64,000 bases of DNA from Strongylocentrotus droebachiensis (taxonomy: Eukaryota > Echinodermata > Echinoidea > Camarodonta > Strongylocentrotidae): NCBI GenBank assembly GCA_035222895.1, contig JAVYIG010000402.1:434001-498000 (forward strand), written 5' to 3'. The notes beneath the pieces were generated by a model. The model was given only the letters and a program-made list of their open reading frames with translations, did no database searches and was not told where the DNA came from. Both the position numbers and the translations under genes were made by a program. Every line of letters starts with the position of its first letter. Position 1 is the first letter of the stretch. Shown here in pieces: positions 57,105 to 64,000 of this stretch.

Positions 57105-58017
57105 ATATAAACTGTCGCTCATAAAGGTGGATTTTTTTTTTTTTTTTTAATCCCAATTTACGGAAGTATTTTAAAAATAATTTAAAAATAATTGATCTAG
57201 ATAATAGTATACATTCTCAGATGTTATTGAATAATTAGCCAATGTGTGTTTTTCGTGACTGCTAAAGCATGTGTATGCTACTATGCTTATCAACTAGGGG
57301 ACCTATGCCTTCAAGTCATAAATGACAGTAATGAGGATTAATGCCCCACAAAAGTGCACATCGACACGGTTTTGATCCTGGGGCCTCACAGTTACGAGGC
57401 CATTGCTTTGTCACTAAACCATGACTGTACGCAGCGGGGGCTAGGGTAGGGGGCAGTTTTCATAAATAATATTAAAAAAACGCACAAAATGCAATAAATT
57501 TTCAATAATTTATTGCATTTTACCCCGGTTCCCAACATAAAAATATCTTCTGTGTGCCCATGCCTTGAGCCATAATGCATCGCCGTCCAGATGATTTGTT
57601 TATGTTGGGAACCGGGGTAAAATGCAATAAATTATTGAAAAATTATTGCATTTTCTGTTTTATTTTTTTATTTATGGAAACTACAGTCATAGTTCAGTGA
57701 CAAAACAATGGCCTCGTAACTGTGAGGCCCCAGGATCAAAACCGTGTCGATGTGCTATATTGGTACCCTTTTGTGGAGCATTAATCCTCATTACTGTCAT
57801 TTATGACTTGAGGGCGTAGGTCCCCTAGTTAATAGGAATAGTAGCATACACATGCTTTAGCAGTCCCGCAAAACACACATTGGCAAATTATTATTCAATA
57901 AAATCTGAGATTGTATACTATTATCAAGATCTATTATTTTTAAATAATTTCGAAAATAATTCCATAAATTGGGGTAAAAATAATATATTCCACCATTATG
58001 AGCGACAGTGTATAATA
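57105..58017. repeat. Long palindrome (~910 bp) with tRNA-like sequence in both arms
   Basis: Outer ends ACTGTCGCTCAT and ATGAGCGACAGT; inner ends TTCCCAACATAAA and TTTATGTTGGGAA around a spacer of about 57 bp (57541-57597). Arms are about 420-440 bp with moderate divergence and small indels. Each arm holds a tRNA-like segment: AGTGACAAA, GGCCTCGTAACTGTGAGGCC, then GGATCAAAACC as degraded B box (plus strand 57733-57743; minus strand near 57373-57383). Either two facing copies of a tRNA-derived element or a fold-back element. Confidence 0.8.
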
Positions 58018-58894
58018 TAGGATAAGACCTACCTATATATCGACGTAGTAAGAATAGTCACAGTAGGAATAGCAATGTTCCAAATTAGTCCACACCATTC
58101 ATGGTTTTCTCAAATTAAAGTCAGCGGAAAAGATACTTTACCTTTTTTTTCGTCACAATTTTGGTTTATAACTTTGAGGTAATGTATTGATAAATTCTGC
58201 CTTATAACTTCCTCCTTTAAACCTGAATTTCAATAAATGTATTTATTTATTTATTTATGTTAGATCTATGGTGCATTTTATTATTATATTATCTCGACAT
58301 AAACTACCCATTGTCAAATAAAACCCTCAATTGATCATTTTGAAATGCACACACGGTGGCAAATCCACGATTCTCTGGCGAGAGGGGATGGTCACAAGTC
58401 CGACAATTCTCTGACAAGTAAAATAAACCCCAAACATAAAAACAAGAAACTAACCAGTCCATGATTCACCTTTTTTCGCATTCCATTTTTTTCTCTTCCC
58501 CTTTTTTGTCGGCCAAGAGGCACCCCCTCCCCTGATCCGCAGCTGACACTTAATGATAGGGAATGCAATCTTTCTTCAAAAAAGAAATGACGAAAAAGCT
58601 ACATTTGTATAACATCACCCTGGAACAAAGTCCGGAGAAATGTCAATAAACGTGTAGTTTAACAAAAAATATTCTTTCCATATTTCGCCGGAAGCAGTTT
58701 GGGATTGGGGGGGGGGGGGCAAACATTCCAGGGGGCTCACCTTCCAGGGGCAGTGACGTAATGAGCAAAAACGTTTGGAAGGGGGGGGGGGAGAAGAGAA
58801 ATCTGCACCACCACCACTCTTACACGTTACAAGCAGGCCCCGCGGAACGTTTTTCAAAGTGGAGTATTAACGACCAGGTAGAGCGTAAATTGGC
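58018..58894. other. Intergenic with G-runs
   Basis: G homopolymers near 58706-58718 and 58781-58791. No gene recognised. Confidence 0.55.
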
Positions 58895-59420
58895 TTGGGG
58901 TCCAGGGCCTGAGCCTCGGCAGGGGGTCAAGGGGCTGATGAAGCTCAGGGTTTTTAGGCATTAAATTACGGTCAGATAAGCATATTTAGATACCTTATTT
59001 GTGACACTGGCAGGTCACTAATTGGCGGAGAGTCCAGGGAGCAGAGCCCCCGGAAGCTCAGGGGTTTTAGGTATTTAATTACGGTTAGATGAGCATTCAG
59101 GAGCCCTCTTAAAGGCCATTGATGTGGCCAAGGGACATAGCCCCAAGAAGCTTAGAGGTTTTAATATTTAACTACGGTCAGATGAGCATCCAGGAGCCCG
59201 CTTTACGGGCCCTTGGTGGGGTCTAGGGGGCAGAGCCCCCCGGGAGCTCGTTTTTTTTTTAGGTATTTAATTACGGTCAAATGAGCATCCAGGGGACCGC
59301 CTTAGGGCCCTTGTTGGGTTCGGAGGCGGAGCCCCCGTGAGCTCTGGGGTTTTAGGCATTTAGTTACGGTCAGATGAGCATATTTTGATACCTCATTTGT
59401 GACATTGGCAGGTCCCTTAT
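58895..59420 (+). repeat. GC-rich tandem repeat, five ~95-110-bp units
   Basis: Units share GGCAGAGCCCCCGGGAGCTC-like sequence, a GGGGTTTTAGG stretch, then ATTACGGTCAGATGAGCAT, which recurs at about 58965, 59078, 59171, 59270 and 59363 (spacing 113, 93, 99, 93). The first and last units also share GATACC...TTTGTGACA.TGGCAGGTC. Confidence 0.85.
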
Positions 59421-61899
59421 TTTTTCTCTCTCCCTTTCTTTGTTTTTCTCTGTTACATACTTTCTCAAAAAGTTAGGTGGCTCGAGCCCCCGAGCTTAGC
59501 CGTTTCGTAGACCATGACATAATGGGCTTCTAAATAAGCATACTTTTCGCCCGACTGTAAATTTGGGAATTTCTAATTTTCCAACAAACGCCTATGACTT
59601 ACAAACAAAATGGGAACAAATAGTGGAAAATCATGTAATTTCAGCAACATTTGTAAATCACTGGTATCGAATAAGAAATACCTCCCCCCCCCCCCCCATC
59701 ATCAGTACGCCAGCGTTTAGGGGCTGATGCCTTTTCACCCCTATAACAAAAAACAGACACGCTTTCAAATTCTCTCACAATATGTCCACGATGCGCGTAT
59801 CGCTATTATAAAACCTCCATTAATAAATATAGGTGGCATGCGCAATGTTTAGGAAATTAATTTCATGTTAACTTTCCTTTTCTTTGAATGGAATTTTATA
59901 TGTGATTTAATTCAGGTTTTTATTATTGTTATGTTCTTTTTTGGAGGGGGGGGGGCGTTTTTTTGTTTTTTTCTTTGGGGGGGGGGCAAAATGCGTTTTG
60001 CCCCTCCCCCCCCCCCCCCCCCCCACCCCCCATCCCCTGCCACCCCACTTCCGGCGCCTATGTGTAAACAGTTAGAGCCAATTTCAGAAGAAAAAAGGAG
60101 TCTGGTGACAGGAAAACTTTGAAGCACGTTTTCAAACCATGACTAATTGTGTCTTTGAATCATGATATATGGCCCTATTACACTAACACATCACGTAGTC
60201 CCCATACTTCATACAAATGGTATTCAGTTGAGTTGATTGATCGAAATTCTTTGCTATCATGTTTTGTGTGATTCGTGTATTGTATGTGCCTACAAGTATT
60301 TATGAATAGCATGAACACAACTAAAATCAAGTCATTCATTCTCTTGACAAGGACAGACTTGCTGCATGCAAACATCAAGTATTCTTTTAACAAAGGTTTC
60401 ATCAAACACTAATTTCGAGTCATTTATACCGGGTGAAGTGAGGAACCGATGAACTAATAAATCAACATCTGAGATTTTAGTTTCGATATTGGGCATGTTG
60501 GCATTAATCAAAGCTCGTTTGTGGATAAATTATCTTAGTTATAAAGTATTGGTTTCGTTTTATTTTCTGTATAAAAAAAAACATATGTGAATACTATATA
60601 ATAATAATATGGATGAAGCGTCATGAAAGTCGATCGGTCGATCGTGTGAAATTGTAACATCAGCTTTATTCATATAAAATACGAAAGGATATGCTAAGTA
60701 ATTCAAGATTTCTTGCTTTTGATACAAGAAGAGCAAATACAGGTTTATATATGAAATATAATATAAATACAAATAAAAACAGTAAGAGCACAGATGAAAT
60801 GTCTCCTGTTTTACTTCTTGTTATGTTTAGTTCTGACGATTTGACCGTTAAGTGTACATGCATAAAGCTACACATTATGCCTATAGCTGGCATTACAATT
60901 CAAAACATATTACTACAATTTCTTGGATATATTGTTCTGCTTTTCATCATCTTGAATATCGAACTTACGTAAATGAAACGACGTCAATATCATATGTTGT
61001 GTACCATCATACTCATGGAAAATAGCCCCGAAATTCAATAACCTGAATATGAACGAGTCCATGTTCACCCTTTTATCTTGGATAGATATAATAATAATAA
61101 TAATGACATGTTCTTCTATAAAATAATCTGTCTTGCCCCCATGAAAGGGTCCCTAAAATGTTATATTTAAGTTATTATTATCATTATTATTATTATAATC
61201 TTTATTATTATTATTATTATTATCATTATTATTATTATCATTATCATCATCTCGTTTAATATCATCACCATCGTTATCATTATTATAATCTAAAATCAAC
61301 CTACCATCGATTTGCCTCTCCACTGAGGAATAAAAAAAAAGACTATCAATTCCACTGTCCTATTCCCCAACGGCATGTAACCCCCCCCCCCCCCCCCCAG
61401 TAATTGCACAAAGTCTTGAACACGTCACGTTTCTGAATGTTACACACGAGTCGTTAATTTGATGACGTAGGACTACGTCATAACAGGTTTAGTCTGTAAT
61501 GCGCCCGATAAGGGCGACAATGCATGAGGAAAGGATTATAAAATAAAACATTGAACTATTTGCGTTGAATTACCGGGTATGGGCAAATTGCCTCCATTGA
61601 TTTGATTAGCGCGGGTAAAAATGCTCGCTTAGATATAAAACCGCCACGGTCTTTTATTATTGTTATCGTTATAATTATTATTATCACTATTATTATTGAC
61701 ATTCTTCGACTTATGCTTATCATTATTTTTATCATTATCAAATATGTTTAAAGGAATAACAAATCATTTAATAAACTGTTCACATAAACCTAAACCTACA
61801 ACGCACCACCAACTTGCTTATACACGTAGATTATAAAGGTACTCCATTTCATAAAATACAACGAAATGATAAATAAAATGATGAACAGATAAATAATTA
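59421..61899. other. Intergenic, homopolymers and microsatellites
   Basis: C-run near 59683-59697, G/C hairpin at 59977-60012, a further C-run to about 60030, (TTA/TCA)n tracts at about 61170-61290 and 61655-61740, and an 18-base C-run at 61381-61398. Short open frames look like chance. Confidence 0.6.
59977..60012. repeat. G-run/C-run hairpin
   Basis: A G10 tract then CAAAA, a TGCG loop, TTTTG and C4TC-run: a 9-bp perfect stem extended by G:C pairing past one mismatch. Confidence 0.75.
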
Positions 61900-64000
61900 A
61901 GTTTAGTTTACCTCCTCTTAAGTAGCAATATATTTGATCTGTACACATGATCAAAATGTATAGGAGCAGAAAACGTGTTTACAGTTCCCAACTCTCCATT
62001 AGTGTACTATTTGATTGTCCTAGCTAAACTTTAGTCGATGAATATTGAAGGTTTAGTCGACCAATGTTCAATTTACGTCGTTTAGAAACTAAAACGCAAA
62101 ATGGCTTTTTTTTTCCTTCTTTTTCTTGCAAATGTCCATATCCCTCTCTACGTCCGACTATATATGCGAAATATGTGAGAAAAAAAGATTGACGAAAAAT
62201 TTACGAAAAATTCGATGATGTATATAATTAAATACATTTACAATAGTATAACAAGGCATATAGTCAATAAATCAGTAACATAATGACAATACCAAATAAT
62301 CGTATTGCGCTCGTTTATATTTATTATGTACTAGCAGGAGATATACAAGAGCAGGGGAAGGTATATAGCTCACGAAAGGGAGAGTGATAGAGCGGATGGG
62401 GTAGAAAGAGAGAGGATTAGAGAAAAGGGAGGTACAATGAGAGAAAGGAAGAGAAAGATGGAGAGAGAGAAAGCAGGGAATAAAATGAACATAAGTAAAT
62501 AATCATATTATTCCTAATTAACAAAACTACACATTTCCTGAATAAACAACCTATATACATACATGTTATGAATGTATTACATTAATACATTTATGCAAAT
62601 TAAGAAAAGTCAAAATTCGGCGATACAACAATAATCATCATACAAGTACAGGCAAGAAGAGAAAAAAATGTAAGTTTTAAAAAGGAGAAAGAAGGGGAGA
62701 AGTTTGAATAGAGAAAGAGAGAAAGAGAGAGAGAGGGAGAGAGAGAGGGAAAAAACTACAAGTAAATATAACAATAACTGAAATACAAAGAAAACCATAA
62801 ATAGACCATAGGATCAAGGCATTCTCAAGGCTTACTTGAGGCTGAAATAGTGATTTATTGACTACAAATTAAGATTAAAATCTGCAAGAAAATGTAGGGG
62901 GAATGAGAGTTATTTCATAATTCTGGCAAGGTCAGGGGTGGTTGATATACAATACCTTTCAGTATTACATTTAATCGTCGGAAAAGCAGTCATGTTGTGC
63001 AACTGTCTCATGCTTGAGGTGGACTTGGGAATGAGTAAAATGTGTTTGTGGTGATCGAAGTTCCTGAGCTTTTGTCCAAAACGTACCAAAAGTGAATCCC
63101 TTCTCAAGATTCTCAAGTAAGATTGGTTATGGCAAGGGCATTTGTATAATCAACATTATATCCTACAATTATTTTGAGTGCCCGCTTTTGAACAAATTCC
63201 AATTTATTAGTCTCATTGATAGTAATAGAAGTGTATCAAACAGGGGAAACATATTCGAGAATGGGGCTTGTGTAGGTTGTGTAGACAGTTTACCATATCA
63301 CCCAAACTTGCCCTTGATATCCTTAATATACATAGCGAGTACTATCTACGCGATGCTTTAACAACAATTTCTGCAATGTGTAGATTCCATTTCAGATCAT
63401 TTTGAATCGTGACTCCAAGTTATTTGAGATTTTGGATTAGAAATCTAGCGATCTGATTGGTCGAAATTGGAGTCGTGATTTTAGCCATTCCCGTAAAGAA
63501 ACGAAAAATGCCAGTAACGATTAATAGTTCATGAGTGAGATCCCCGTCAAATTCCAGGTACCGGGATAATAGTAACATTTTGATGAGATCCCTATTGGTT
63601 AACGTGTTAAAACATACTTTGTGCGAGCGCGTAAACCATACAGCACTTTTTGTCTGCGATTCCCAAGTGATTGTAGCATTCAGTCATCTTTCCAGTGAAG
63701 ATAAACAGAAAATGTCTAAGATTTTCTGTGATGTTTTAACCAATCTTTACAAATCAATCAAAGATCTTTTTGCAAATTTTCGCGAAGTTCTAAAGGCGAT
63801 CACAAATTACAGCTAGGACTCGCGGTCTATTTTCATGTGGATATTTCGTGGGAGAAAACATATATTAACTGAAACCTAGGATTTATTACAGGATTTCACA
63901 AACTGGAATTCTTGAAAGGACGGAAAATATACAACATATTGTCACTTTATAAAACCGATTTCACGCTGAATGTTCAAGACCTCATCTAAAAACTAATAAA
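61900..64000 (-). repeat. Right arm of large inverted repeat (LINE 3' region), open at window end
   Basis: Reverse of 53711-56285 and continuing to the window edge. It lacks the Tc1-like, 43-bp and hairpin insertions of the left arm but keeps about 430 bp lost there. On the minus strand it retains LINE C-terminal sequence, including LLVRFGQKLRNFDHHKHILL near 63020-63095. Contains a (GA)n tract near 62705-62755. Confidence 0.8.
62910..63116 (-). pseudogene. LINE ORF2 C-terminal remnant (probable)
   Basis: A 68-codon open frame downstream of degenerate reverse-transcriptase-tail sequence, ending ISTTPDLARIMK. Position and composition fit the carboxy end of a LINE ORF2, which the left arm has lost. 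Homology could not be tested. Confidence 0.5.

Noticed and set aside
59865..60127. Proline- and glycine-rich frames
   Set aside because: Products of the G- and C-homopolymers.

Overview
ORGANISM AND OVERALL CHARACTER. This is animal nuclear DNA: AT-rich, intron-containing, gene-poor and dominated by repeats. The two LTR retrotransposons are single-ORF Ty3/Gypsy elements of the Mag type, a lineage well known from sea urchins (SURL elements), and the one host gene is a spliced adhesion GPCR. An echinoderm, perhaps a sea urchin, fits best, but species cannot be settled from the sequence alone.

REGION 1 (1-43,750): a long head-to-tail array of about 22 composite units, mostly 1.35-1.8 kb. Each unit begins at a conserved CTAG plus a small ATTCGTC/GACGAAT hairpin and GGTGGTCTGT. 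It then carries a (GAT)n microsatellite, a core with repeated TGACGTCA palindromes, a CG-rich alternating tract, a cluster of TGACCT half-sites and an (AAT)n tract. Most units end in a hairpin placed just before the next CTAG. Two unrelated terminal hairpins (H1 and H2) occupy the same position in different units. Optional modules include a 71-nt tRNA-like sequence, a ~235-bp insert and a GAACTGAT minisatellite. Two nearly identical 5,047-bp Gypsy elements (7,295-12,341 and 35,895-40,941), both with intact 1,294-codon gag-pol on the minus strand, sit at the same place in two units exactly 28,600 bp apart. They therefore look like copies of one element-bearing unit rather than two insertions.

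REGION 2 (43,897-52,932): nine exons, plus strand, of an adhesion G-protein-coupled receptor: GAIN domain, GPS cleavage site, tethered agonist, seven membrane segments and a cytoplasmic tail. Eight exons join with fully compatible phases. The first is also phase-compatible but has a weak donor. Exons for the outer ectodomain are not seen, so the repeat array may lie in an intron or the gene may be truncated. The introns hold tRNA-derived SINEs, microsatellites and a decayed minus-strand LINE.

REGION 3 (53,711-64,000): no host gene recognised. Two inverted copies of the 3' part of a LINE-like element (53,711-56,285 and 61,900-64,000) flank a 5.6-kb spacer. The left copy has gained a 636-bp Tc1-like element with transposase remnant, a hairpin MITE-like insert and a 43-bp segment matching the receptor's intron in reverse. 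The spacer holds a ~910-bp palindrome with tRNA-like sequence in both arms, a GC-rich tandem repeat and G/C homopolymer runs.

The window shows little gene cooperation. The main interest is the array's architecture, its unit-precise duplication, and its dense regulatory-looking motifs beside a receptor gene.
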